Positions 8,304-16,839 of a stretch of 64,000 bases of DNA are shown here, one piece after another (position 1 is the first letter of the stretch; each line of letters begins with the position of its first letter). Position numbers and translations under genes: made by a program. The stretch is from Roseivirga sp. UBA6061. GTDB taxonomy: Bacteria > Bacteroidota > Bacteroidia > Cytophagales > Cyclobacteriaceae. Below the pieces are notes generated by a model. The model searched no databases. It saw only the letters and a list, made by a program, of their open reading frames with translations, and had not been told where the DNA came from. The stretch spans positions 57,734 to 121,733 of the forward strand of contig DIYF01000085.1 of the NCBI GenBank assembly GCA_002427745.1, written 5' to 3'.

Positions 8304-11300
8304 CTATCTGTAGAGTCTGAGGGTTCCGCGCAGTGTCTCCTCGAAGGAAATACCATTGAGGGAGCCTGAATAGAAGATGATGTAGGTGTACTTGCCATCC
8401 GGTACCTTTTGTCCGTCCAGGGTGCCGTCCCAGCCTTCAAAAATATCGTCAGTAGCAAAGGTAACCGCTCCCCACTGGTTGAATACCTGCATACTATACA
8501 CCAACTGACAATCGGTAACCGGTCTGAATTCATCGTTCATACCATCGCCATTGGGGCTAAAAGCATTGGGAACAAAAATCTTGGGAAAACGCTCCTCTAC
8601 CTCCACATCCAGTGAGGTTTCACAGCCATTGGCATCTACAATTCTTACCGTATAAGTACCTCTGGAAAAATTCTGTCCCTCTTGCTGGTCCACACTCTCA
8701 TTGTTGCTCCAGAAGAACTGGTAGTCTGGTGTTCCGCCCTTGGCTTCTACGAAAGCCGTACCATCACTGGCATTCGGACAGATGGGTTCGTTGATCAGGG
8801 TTTCGAGGTCTGGTTCGAGCAAGGGAGGTTCGTCTACAAAGAAATCCATGGTAGTCTCGCAACCATTGTCATCTCTCACCAGCACGCTGTAATCTCCGGT
8901 AACCAGCCCATCGATCATCGGTTCTGTGGTCGTCCGGTTAGTGCCCGGCCCTGTCCAGGTATAATTATAAAGACCGTTACTGTCAGGGGTTCCTCCCGCA
9001 ATGACCAGACTGATACTGCCATTGCTTTCCTGGAAGCATCTCACATCCATAACAGTGGCATCTGCAATAGCCAGTACATCAGGCTCGGTCACGTTGTAAA
9101 CCGCTTCCAGTTCACAGCCCAGAGGGTCGGTAATAGTAGCAGTATAAGTGCCTCTGGCAAGCCCGGTAATATCAGGCCCGGTCATGCCGTTATCCCAGCT
9201 CACATTGTATCCTCCTGCTTTACCTCCTGCTATACTCAGACTGATTTCTCCGGTACTTCCTCCATTACAGAGCACATTGGAGACTGTGCCCGTCTCCGTG
9301 ATGGCCTCATAGACGGTGACACTGAGTCGTTCGGATTCTCCATCACAATCTGAGATCAAGAGGTTTGATTCTCTGTACCAAACAGACCCCATACCCGGAC
9401 CGTCCCAGCTCACTTCAATTTCATTGGTCATTTCTCCGGAAAGAATGGTTCCCCCTTCAATAAACCACTGATAAGCAGATCCATTGGTTTGTGGTGTGGA
9501 ATAGGTCACACTCGCCAAATCTGTAAAGCAGACTTCGGCATTTCCGGCAGGCAAAGCAGGTTCGAGCCTTTTGTTGATTTTCACGTCAAGGGTAACTGTA
9601 TCACCTTTACAACCGAGATAGTTGGTTGGGATAACTTTGATATAGGCATTGTCATTAGCCGCTCCCCAGTCCACCGTAATGTTTTCTCCCGTAGCAGCAC
9701 TGGTGATAGTTCCCCCTTCAATCAACCACTCATAGGTATTATCTGCAGGGCCGGAAATGCCATAAGCAATGTTTGTAACGTCAGGACAAACCGAGGCAGG
9801 TCCCGTCAGTTCGTCTACCATGGTCTCTGTAATCACCACGGTTCTGGTCACTACCTCAGAATTACCACAGGCGCCTCCGCCATCTGAGGCAATCAACTCA
9901 ATTTCGTAGGTACCGGCTGCTGTATAAGTATGGACCACCTCTTCTCCCTCTGCTTCATTGCCATCTCCAAAGTTCCAGTTGAATGTATTGAACCTCGGGG
10001 TTTCTCCGGGGTCCACCTCAAAATCCACTTTAAAGTCTACCAGAGAATTCACACAGCCCTCTTCTATAATCAATCCTATGGTTTCATCATCTCCAATCAA
10101 CTGAAGGTTGAGGTTTTCCAGAGAAGCTCCTGCCACATAGCCAAAGGACTCTACCTGACCAAACCCGTAGATGTAAGCAATAAAGCCACTTTCCGAATCG
10201 AGGGTATAATCTTCTCCTCTGTTGATATTGATAGTAGCGTAGGAAAAGTCTCTGTCTCCGGGAGTACCAAAAAAGAGTGAAGGCGCCACAGGCACACCAT
10301 TGAGTGTAAGCTGATCAATATCGTCTGTTCTTACAATCACGGACACGAAGTAATCCGTGATCTGAGTGGCCTCCAGGGCATTGAAGGTGATACGGTTCAA
10401 AAACTGCTCGTTGGGGCTCAACATAATCATAAAAGGGTCTCCCGGGCCAGCAGGGTCTGAGGTACCGGGTGGAAAATCGCAACTGAGCGACTGGCTTAGC
10501 TGTGCCACCTGTATGGGCTTATCTGAATTGACCAGGGCAGCATTGGTCATGTCATATCGCTGGAACTCACCGGCATCGAGCGTAACAGCAGGCTGACCAT
10601 CTACTTCAACCATGGTATCATCTTCAGAGGCTGTAATCTGCAATACATAACCGGTTCTTCCTTTAAAAGGAATCGCTGCATAACGCCTTCCCCAGGTATT
10701 TACAGGGTACATTTGTTCGTACAACTGGTCACCGGCAAAACCTCCACTCAAAGTAGCGGCTCCGCCCCCACCTGTATTAAAGGCCAGACAGTTTTGTCCT
10801 CCTGTAACCCTGGTCCAGCGGTTTCCTCCGAAAACCGCAAAGTTCTTACACTCATCCGCAGCGGCCGATGACTCAATCAGTGTGCCGGTAAGATCGCCCA
10901 GAGAAGTCAGCTGATAGATATCTCCCTGATCCAGGTCAACGGTAAACTTTGTTCCCTTGGGCTTGCCGTCTTCGGTAGCCTCCGAAGGTGTAATTTCAAT
11001 TTTGGTGTCGTTGGCGGTGGCCACGATTAAGAGTTCCGAGGGAGAGTTAAATGAGGTCCAGGCATCGTCAGCAGGGGCCATTTCAAAGTAGGTGGAAGCG
11101 AAGTATTTTTTACCCAAAGAATTGGTAGGGAAAATTACAGCAGCATCCGCACTGAACTGCCTGTTATTGAAGGCATAAACACTGATATCTACATCTGAAG
11201 TAATATGAAAGGCTTTTCTTTGAACCACACCAGAGCCAGAGGCCGCGTAGGGATTGAGCACAGAGGCTCCGATAATTTCCTTGAAGGTAACTCCGGGAGT

Positions 11301-11519
11301 AATCTCAAAGTCGATTGTACGTCCATCGGCAAATACTTCAATGGTACCCTTAGCCGGTTGATTACTGGTGATAAATACCTCAATAGAAGCAGGAGAGCCG
11401 GTATCAGCGTTTTGCAGAAAGCCGAACCAGAAATCTGTTCCTTCGGTAGTCACCTGAGCCCTTGCCACAGTAATCAGGCACAAACATGATAATAACGTTA
11501 GTAGTAGTCTCCTCTGCAC
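8304..11519 (-). CDS. Secreted T9SS surface protein, paralogue of 5066-8182
   Basis: 1071 residues from GTG 11519; an in-frame stop lies three codons upstream, so no earlier start exists. Signal peptide QRRLLLTLLSCLCLITVARAQ. Same plan as its neighbour: IgGFc-binding-like region opening with TEGTDFWFGFLQN, PKD (FNWNFGDGNEAEGEEVVHTY), Ig-like modules (NTYEWLIEGG, AYQWFIEGG), SprB-type repeats and the T9SS type B signal (VPNAFSPNGDGMNDEFRP). The last roughly 180 residues are almost identical to the neighbour at protein level while the DNA differs at many third positions; the N-terminal half differs much more. Probably an exported adhesin anchored or released at the cell surface. Its 3' end carries an intrinsic terminator. 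Confidence 0.9.
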   Translation of the reverse strand: MQRRLLLTLLSCLCLITVARAQVTTEGTDFWFGFLQNADTGSPASIEVFITSNQPAKGTIEVFADGRTIDFEITPGVTFKEIIGASVLNPYAASGSGVVQRKAFHITSDVDISVYAFNNRQFSADAAVIFPTNSLGKKYFASTYFEMAPADDAWTSFNSPSELLIVATANDTKIEITPSEATEDGKPKGTKFTVDLDQGDIYQLTSLGDLTGTLIESSAAADECKNFAVFGGNRWTRVTGGQNCLAFNTGGGGAATLSGGFAGDQLYEQMYPVNTWGRRYAAIPFKGRTGYVLQITASEDDTMVEVDGQPAVTLDAGEFQRYDMTNAALVNSDKPIQVAQLSQSLSCDFPPGTSDPAGPGDPFMIMLSPNEQFLNRITFNALEATQITDYFVSVIVRTDDIDQLTLNGVPVAPSLFFGTPGDRDFSYATININRGEDYTLDSESGFIAYIYGFGQVESFGYVAGASLENLNLQLIGDDETIGLIIEEGCVNSLVDFKVDFEVDPGETPRFNTFNWNFGDGNEAEGEEVVHTYTAAGTYEIELIASDGGGACGNSEVVTRTVVITETMVDELTGPASVCPDVTNIAYGISGPADNTYEWLIEGGTITSAATGENITVDWGAANDNAYIKVIPTNYLGCKGDTVTLDVKINKRLEPALPAGNAEVCFTDLASVTYSTPQTNGSAYQWFIEGGTILSGEMTNEIEVSWDGPGMGSVWYRESNLLISDCDGESERLSVTVYEAITETGTVSNVLCNGGSTGEISLSIAGGKAGGYNVSWDNGMTGPDITGLARGTYTATITDPLGCELEAVYNVTEPDVLAIADATVMDVRCFQESNGSISLVIAGGTPDSNGLYNYTWTGPGTNRTTTEPMIDGLVTGDYSVLVRDDNGCETTMDFFVDEPPLLEPDLETLINEPICPNASDGTAFVEAKGGTPDYQFFWSNNESVDQQEGQNFSRGTYTVRIVDANGCETSLDVEVEERFPKIFVPNAFSPNGDGMNDEFRPVTDCQLVYSMQVFNQWGAVTFATDDIFEGWDGTLDGQKVPDGKYTYIIFYSGSLNGISFEETLRGTLRLYR

Positions 11520-11682
11520 AGTTAGCTAGCTTTGTCGATCTCTATCAGGGAAGGCGCAAGATGCTAATTTATTTGATTCAAAAAATCATCAAATTATCCT
11601 TATGTCACCTCTCCTGCAGATAGTTGACATTGTTTTAACCCCAAAAGCGCGAAACGTTACATATGAAAGGAAGGAAATTTGA

Positions 11683-11714
11683 CTTGCTTCTGAGTAAGAT
11701 ATTCAATTGTTTTG
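11683..11714 (+). promoter_or_regulatory. Candidate Bacteroidota-type promoter for the DUF3127 gene
   Basis: CTTG (11683-11686), a 20-base spacer and TTGTTTTG (11707-11714) resemble the Bacteroidota consensus TTTG-N19-TAnnTTTG with one mismatch in each box. It would give a leader of only about ten bases before ATG 11731. Confidence 0.3.
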
Positions 11715-11730
11715 AGGCAAAATTCATCTT

Positions 11731-12108
11731 ATGGAAATCAAAGCTAAGCTGCTTGAAATTTTTAATACGCAACAAATCTCTCAAAGCTTTAGAAAGCGCG
11801 AATTCGTTGTAGAATTCGCAGAAAACCCTCAATACCCTGAATTCGTCAAATTCGAGCTGATTCAGGATAAGTGTGACTTACTGGATAGTATGAAGGCGGG
11901 TGATATGGTAAATGTAAGTTTCAACCTTAAAGGCAGAAAATGGACTGATCCTCAGGGACAGGTAAAGTACTTCAACTCTCTGCAGGCATGGAGAATTACG
12001 CCTGAGCAGGCAGCTGCACCTGCCGGTGGAGGTACTCCTCCCCCTCCTGCTGCCACAGATGAGCCCGAATGGCTCGCTTCTGGTGAGGATGATGATCTTC
12101 CGTTTTAA
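11731..12108 (+). CDS. DUF3127 protein with SSB-like acidic C-terminal tail
   Basis: 125 residues. The first 88 form the DUF3127 domain, a small OB-fold-like module common in Bacteroidota (MEIKAKLLEIFNTQQISQSF; VEFAENPQYPEFVKFELIQD; GDMVNVSFNLKGRKW). A low-complexity Ala/Gly/Pro linker (about 91-108) leads to a tail ending EWLASGEDDDLPF. That ending copies the SSB C-terminal peptide (DDDIPF), which in SSB recruits many repair and replication proteins. The likely role is therefore binding of single-stranded DNA or competition for SSB partners; this is inference. It stops 3 bases before the L-2-hydroxyglutarate oxidase gene, so the two are co-transcribed without an obvious functional link. Confidence 0.88.
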   Translation: MEIKAKLLEIFNTQQISQSFRKREFVVEFAENPQYPEFVKFELIQDKCDLLDSMKAGDMVNVSFNLKGRKWTDPQGQVKYFNSLQAWRITPEQAAAPAGGGTPPPPAATDEPEWLASGEDDDLPF

Positions 12109-12111
12109 TAT

Positions 12112-13311
12112 ATGAAATACGATGCCATAGTTATTGGTGGTGGAATTGTAGGGCTGGCAACAGCCTATCAAAGCCTTCTCAAAAAGCCCGGACTCAAGCT
12201 CCTGTTATTGGAGAAAGAGTCCGGGCTTTCTGCACATCAAACAGGCAATAACAGTGGAGTGATCCACTCCGGTTTGTATTACAAGCCCGGTAGCCTGAAA
12301 GCCCGCAACTGTATTAAGGGTTATCAGATGTTGCTGGACTTTTGTGACCAGGAAGAAATTCCCTACGAGCTCTGTGGTAAAGTAGTTGTGGCTACAGAAG
12401 AGGAACAGAAACCTCCGTTGGAAAATCTTTACAATCGCGGGCTGGAAAACGGCCTGGATAAGATTTCCAGAATCTCTATTCCTGAATTAAAGGAAATTGA
12501 GCCACACGTACAGGGTATCGCTGCGGTTAAAGTACCCTACACGGGTATTATTGACTATAAGCAGGTAGCCGAAAAGTATGGTGATAAAATCAGAGAGCTG
12601 GGTGGTGAAATTAAACTCAGCACCAAAGTAATGAGCATCCGGGAAGGCCAGGGCAGCTCAACTGTTATCACTTCGCAAGGCGAATATGAAACAAAGCTGA
12701 TTCTGAACTGTGCCGGCCTGTACTCCGATAAAATGGCCCGCAAAACCTCGGATGATGTAGATCTGAAGATCATTCCTTTCAGAGGGGAGTACTTTAAATT
12801 GGTGCCGGAAAAAGAATATCTGGTCAAACATCTGATCTATCCGGTGCCCGATCCGAACTTCCCCTTTCTGGGGGTGCATTTCACCCGCATGATGAAAGGC
12901 GGCATCGAAGCGGGGCCTAACGCAGTGCTTGCTTTCAGAAGAGAAGGCTATAAGAAATCACAAATCCATTTAGGTGAGCTCACGGAATCCCTGATGTGGC
13001 CCGGCTTTCAGAAGGTAGCCATGAAATACTGGAAAACCGGCATGGGTGAGATGTACCGCTCCTTTTCTAAAGCAGCCTTTACCAGGGCACTACAAAAGCT
13101 GATACCTGAAATAGAATCGAAAGATCTGGTTGACGGTGGTGCAGGTGTCAGAGCCCAGGCCTGTGACCGTTCCGGAGGGCTCCTGGACGACTTTGCCATT
13201 ATTGAAGCCAGGCACGCCATTAATGTCTGTAATGCTCCCTCTCCTGCGGCTACTTCTTCACTGTCCATCGGAGATACGGTGTCAAGCCTTGCCTTAAAGC
13301 GTTTTCAATAA
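12112..13311 (+). CDS. lhgO: L-2-hydroxyglutarate oxidase
   Basis: 399 residues, the normal length for LhgO/YgaF. The N-terminal FAD Rossmann motif is YDAIVIGGGIVGLATAYQ, followed by the family signature GNNSGVIHSGLYYKPGSLKA, and PFRGEYFKL and GGAGVRAQACDR further on. The enzyme oxidises L-2-hydroxyglutarate, a side product of 2-oxoglutarate metabolism, back to 2-oxoglutarate and passes electrons from FAD to the membrane quinone pool or oxygen. Starts 3 bases after the DUF3127 stop. A strong intrinsic terminator follows at 13443-13480. Confidence 0.92.
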   Translation: MKYDAIVIGGGIVGLATAYQSLLKKPGLKLLLLEKESGLSAHQTGNNSGVIHSGLYYKPGSLKARNCIKGYQMLLDFCDQEEIPYELCGKVVVATEEEQKPPLENLYNRGLENGLDKISRISIPELKEIEPHVQGIAAVKVPYTGIIDYKQVAEKYGDKIRELGGEIKLSTKVMSIREGQGSSTVITSQGEYETKLILNCAGLYSDKMARKTSDDVDLKIIPFRGEYFKLVPEKEYLVKHLIYPVPDPNFPFLGVHFTRMMKGGIEAGPNAVLAFRREGYKKSQIHLGELTESLMWPGFQKVAMKYWKTGMGEMYRSFSKAAFTRALQKLIPEIESKDLVDGGAGVRAQACDRSGGLLDDFAIIEARHAINVCNAPSPAATSSLSIGDTVSSLALKRFQ

Positions 13312-13442
13312 AACCATATACAATCAACGGCTCTGTTGGTCGAACGAGCCCTCTGCCTGACAATGGCATACAAGTTCCAGGCATTAAAAAGTGTCCCGGG
13401 AAAGGCAGCAATAAACGGATGGCTTTTAACAATCTTTAATGG

Positions 13443-13480
13443 AAGCCTCATTGATTTAATGAAATCGATGAGGCTTTTTT
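13443..13480 (+). terminator. Intrinsic terminator of the DUF3127-lhgO operon
   Basis: AAGCCTCATTGATTT (13443-13457) and AAATCGATGAGGCTT (13462-13476) pair over 15 positions with a single T-G pair, a 4-base loop AATG and six consecutive T. Textbook form. It sits only 11 bases before the next start codon. Confidence 0.85.
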
Positions 13481-13491
13481 GATGTAACAGT

Positions 13492-14574
13492 ATGAAAAAG
13501 TTATTTCTGTTAATACTCCTTCTTATCTCCGGCCGGCTGTCGGCACAGCAACCCTACAAGTACGAGAAACCTACCGAGCTGGAGGACAACTGGCAGGTGG
13601 GTAACCTTAAAGATGAGGGCATTGACCTGGCTCCCTATGAGCAGTTTCTGACCGCACTCAATGCACAGGAGCACAAAATGCATAGCATGCTGCTGATAAA
13701 AAACGGCAAGCTGGTCATGGAAGAGTATTTCAACGGGTTCGACCATGAGACACGTCAGGACATGAGGTCTGTGACCAAAAGCGTCATATCCCTCCTGGTA
13801 GGCATTGCGATTGAGAAAGGACATATAGGCAGCGTTGACGACCCTGTTGCCAAATACCTCTATGAGTTCAGGAGTGCTGCCGAAGATGAACCCAGAAAGC
13901 GGATGATCACCATAGAGCACCTGCTGACCATGAGTTCGGGCATGGACTGTAATGATTGGGACAAGAAGTCTGCCGGGCAGGAAGACAAACTATACAAAAA
14001 GAGAAACTGGTATGATTTCATGGCGGACCTGCCTATGCAAAGGGACCCGGGTTCAGAATCATATTACTGCACTGGAGGTGTCATGCTTTTAACCAGAATT
14101 CTGGAGCTTACGAGTGGTTTTGACTGGAGATCACAGGCAAACGAATACATCTTTAACCCCATGGGAATCACCGATGTGGAATACGGTCATACCAGCAACA
14201 AAAAAATGCCTTCTGCCTCTCATAGACTCTATATGCGACCAAGAGATGTTGCAAAACTTGGTCAGCTAGTACTTAAATGGGGACAGTGGGATCGTAAGCA
14301 GCTGGTACCTGCTTCGTGGATAGAACAAATATCTTTCAGGAAGACACAAATCTCAGGGCTGGACTATAGCTACCTCTGGTGGAAACTGCCTTTTGAAAAG
14401 GACAGCAAAAAGGTGGATGCTACCTGCGCCACGGGCAATGGCGGACAATACATTCTGATCTTTCCGGAGTATGACCTGGTAGCGGTTTTTACAGGGGGAG
14501 CCTATAATTCTCAGGAAGATAAGCTGCCTTTTGCCATTGTGAACAAAGTGATACTCCCCTCCCTGTCCCGTTAA
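13492..14574 (+). CDS. Exported serine hydrolase, beta-lactamase/class C-like
   Basis: 360 residues. Signal peptide KKLFLLILLLISGRLSAQ. The nucleophile motif SxxK is S93-V-T-K96 in RSVTKSVIS; the second motif is Y192-C-T194 where YxN is usual; the third region is CATGNGGQYILIFPEYD. These are marks of the beta-lactamase-related (PF00144) family, which contains D-amino-acid peptidases, esterases and EstB-like enzymes in the periplasm. The Asn to Thr change in motif two and the wide distribution of the family make a true beta-lactamase unlikely. Substrate unknown. Transcribed alone behind a terminator. Confidence 0.85.
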   Translation: MKKLFLLILLLISGRLSAQQPYKYEKPTELEDNWQVGNLKDEGIDLAPYEQFLTALNAQEHKMHSMLLIKNGKLVMEEYFNGFDHETRQDMRSVTKSVISLLVGIAIEKGHIGSVDDPVAKYLYEFRSAAEDEPRKRMITIEHLLTMSSGMDCNDWDKKSAGQEDKLYKKRNWYDFMADLPMQRDPGSESYYCTGGVMLLTRILELTSGFDWRSQANEYIFNPMGITDVEYGHTSNKKMPSASHRLYMRPRDVAKLGQLVLKWGQWDRKQLVPASWIEQISFRKTQISGLDYSYLWWKLPFEKDSKKVDATCATGNGGQYILIFPEYDLVAVFTGGAYNSQEDKLPFAIVNKVILPSLSR

Positions 14575-14687
14575 TCCGTTTCAGGCAGTTTTCAAAACCC
14601 GGATCATTACAGAGTTACCTCAATCAAACCGGAAGAATCGGGAGACCTGATATCTGGCGCAGGTGTCAGCGATAGCAGAGCTTATTA

Positions 14688-15821
14688 CTAATTAGAGAAG
14701 CGGTATACCTTCGCTTCTTCATCTACAATCACGCCTAGCACAATTTCTTTGGCAGGCAGCCTGTCATCACTGTAACCAATCGGGAAGTAAATCAGATTAT
14801 CGTCAGTCCGGTAGTCTCCGTAAGGAAACATATCGTAGTCATAATCAAAGCCCGTGTTATCAGAAAGCACCTCTACATTTTCAAGGTTGGGCAAATCCTG
14901 GATTGAACCCCATAAGACCTCCTGATGTGGAAAGTGAGTGGGAATCGCATCTTTCAACTCCCCGTAAACAGCTTCTTTGCGTATTTGTGACCACAGAGAC
15001 TCCGTGGCCCTGTCAAACAGCAATAGGTTACTTTGAGACAACAACCCTGACACACCAAACTCCAGGGGACTGCCGTTGACTTCAGACCTCCAGACAGTGC
15101 CTGTACCTGTCAGAGGACAATATGAGACTACGATTCTTTCATCTCCCAGCAGGTCGTTCACAATCTCATGTCTGTCAAGAATCTTGTAGGGATAAACCTT
15201 CGTAACCTCACTGTTCTGGACCACCAGCACCCGTTCATCAGGGGCCATAAAATCGCTGTTTTCGATGATACGCTGATCATTCGCCCGAATAAACCCGGGA
15301 GTATTTAAGGCCGAAATAGCATCTCTGAGAGCTCCGCTAACCACAGTTTTCGGATCTACATTCCACTCAGCTGAGTAAAAAGTCGGAGCACTCCTGTTTA
15401 CCACAGTCTCAGGATAAATTGCAGTAGGAAAAGCAGCACTGATACTAAACCAGTAGCCCACCTGTGAATTCATGTGTAGTAGTTGCTTACCTGTATTCGG
15501 TCCGCTTACCCCCATCCCGATGAAGTTGTAAAGCGAACCTGACTGATCGGAAAGAATATTGGGCCAGTTATCAAGGTCAGCTTCCAGCATCAGGCTCGTT
15601 CCATCTGTCAACTGAGGCTTAAAGGCGGCCAGATAACCCTTACTTTCAATGGCCAGCACTATATAGTTCTCTCCGTTGAACTCATCATTGAGCACATAAT
15701 CGTTGTATTCCCGCGCGGCAGGCATGGTAGGAATTTCCGGAGCATCATCATCTCCTGAGCCACAGGCAGACAGGCTCATAATGATCAGGGCAAGAGAGAG
15801 AATACGGTTTTGTAGGCTCAC
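14688..15821 (-). CDS. Predicted lipoprotein of unknown function
   Basis: 377 residues if GTG 15821 is used, giving the signal SLQNRILSLALIIMSLSAC with Cys20; ATG 15872 is also in frame but would make a 37-residue signal with a charged front. After the Cys comes an acidic linker GSGDDDAPEIP. The mature protein is beta-rich with repeating units (IVLAIESKGYLAAFKP, LLLFDRATESLW, IVLGVIVDEEAKVYRF), reminiscent of a propeller, but no family is recognised. It is divergent from the TlpA-like gene and convergent with the serine hydrolase gene. Confidence 0.75.
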   Translation of the reverse strand: MSLQNRILSLALIIMSLSACGSGDDDAPEIPTMPAAREYNDYVLNDEFNGENYIVLAIESKGYLAAFKPQLTDGTSLMLEADLDNWPNILSDQSGSLYNFIGMGVSGPNTGKQLLHMNSQVGYWFSISAAFPTAIYPETVVNRSAPTFYSAEWNVDPKTVVSGALRDAISALNTPGFIRANDQRIIENSDFMAPDERVLVVQNSEVTKVYPYKILDRHEIVNDLLGDERIVVSYCPLTGTGTVWRSEVNGSPLEFGVSGLLSQSNLLLFDRATESLWSQIRKEAVYGELKDAIPTHFPHQEVLWGSIQDLPNLENVEVLSDNTGFDYDYDMFPYGDYRTDDNLIYFPIGYSDDRLPAKEIVLGVIVDEEAKVYRFSN

Positions 15822-15980
15822 GGTACTTAAATATAGCCAATGTCTCTCAAGTAGTTGACGCTCAGGCGACATTAAAACCCGGCTACTCAGTGAAACAAGT
15901 GCAATTCTTGCTAAAAAAGGGATTCCTGCTTAAGTCGTCCGTCTAACTTTCATGTATGAGTTTATACTCTACCTTGTGAC

Positions 15981-16496
15981 ATGCCTTCTGACAAACTCGT
16001 GCATCGGAAATACTGTCTCCTTTTAGCTTCACTGCTTTGGCTTTGGAATCAGCCATTGGATGCTTTTTCTCAGGAAAGTGCAGTTCCTGTTTTTCAGGTG
16101 GACGATATTTCAGAATTGGTTGAAGCAGCTCCTCAGTCCATACATATCTTCAGTTTCTGGGCTACCTGGTGTGCTCCCTGCCTCAAAGAGATCAATCTGA
16201 TTAAATCAGTCGAGGCCGGTTGTGATTGTGATCTTCAGCTTCACTTCATCAATATGGAAGAAAAGATAAGGCAACCGAAAGCCCTGAAAACAGCAACAAA
16301 GAAAGGCTTCCCGGATCAGCTCTATTTTACGAAAAACGTGAATGCTGATTTTTACCAGGGAGTAGACCCTGCCTGGACAGGTACCTTTCCGGCTTTGCTC
16401 ATGATTGACGGCAAAACCCGAAAACGATGGTTCTCGAATCAACTGATCAACCGGAAAAAGCTTACCGACATGATCAATTCTTTCCGTTCGGAATAA
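15981..16496 (+). CDS. TlpA/ResA-like thioredoxin-fold protein
   Basis: 171 residues. N-terminal hydrophobic segment CLLLASLLWLWNQPLDAFS acts as signal or anchor. The thioredoxin active site is FWATWCAPCLKE with Cys64 and Cys67, in the WCxPC form of periplasmic TlpA/ResA proteins that reduce disulfides for cytochrome maturation or respond to stress. The cis-Pro region is in WTGTFPALLMIDG. A second pair of cysteines (GCDCD, about 76-78) is unusual. No cytochrome gene is nearby, so the client is unknown. Confidence 0.85.
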   Translation: MPSDKLVHRKYCLLLASLLWLWNQPLDAFSQESAVPVFQVDDISELVEAAPQSIHIFSFWATWCAPCLKEINLIKSVEAGCDCDLQLHFINMEEKIRQPKALKTATKKGFPDQLYFTKNVNADFYQGVDPAWTGTFPALLMIDGKTRKRWFSNQLINRKKLTDMINSFRSE

Positions 16497-16639
16497 GATC
16501 CTTTCTGATAAACGGAAGACCTCACCTGAGCTCCGGACTGTTATTGTTCCGCTTATCCGACCTGTTGGCCTGTGCCCGGCTCATCAGGGCTGCGAACCTG
16601 TATCTTACGTAAATTCTGTTATATTAAACATCAACTAAC

Positions 16640-16831
16640 ATGGGATTATTCTGGGACCTCGTCCAACAAAGCCAGATTCAGGAACAAAAACATCAGGCTG
16701 ACTCACTTGAAGAAAGAGTTAGCTATCTGGAACACGAACTACATGAAACCAAAGTATTACTGATCAAAACACTGAAGGCGCTGGAAAGAGCCATTGGCCA
16801 GGACATTGACGGGGATGGAGTAGCCGGCTGA
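16640..16831 (+). CDS. Small coiled-coil protein ending in a DxDGDG calcium-loop motif
   Basis: 63 residues. After MGLFWDLVQQSQIQ the sequence is a heptad-like helix (SLEERVSYLEHELHETKVLL, about 22-41) predicted to form a coiled coil, and ends GQDIDGDGVAG, the first half of an EF-hand or dockerin-type calcium loop. I have the impression of seeing similar short proteins with the same front and DLDGDG end in other Cytophagales, but cannot verify this here. No signal peptide. It lies 8 bases from the convergent DUF3667 gene. Confidence 0.65.
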   Translation: MGLFWDLVQQSQIQEQKHQADSLEERVSYLEHELHETKVLLIKTLKALERAIGQDIDGDGVAG

Positions 16832-16839
16832 TAGGGCTC

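Noticed and set aside
8682..9353. Open frame of 223 codons on the forward strand inside the second adhesin gene
   Set aside because: Antisense to a strongly supported gene whose repeats keep the opposite frame open; no motif.
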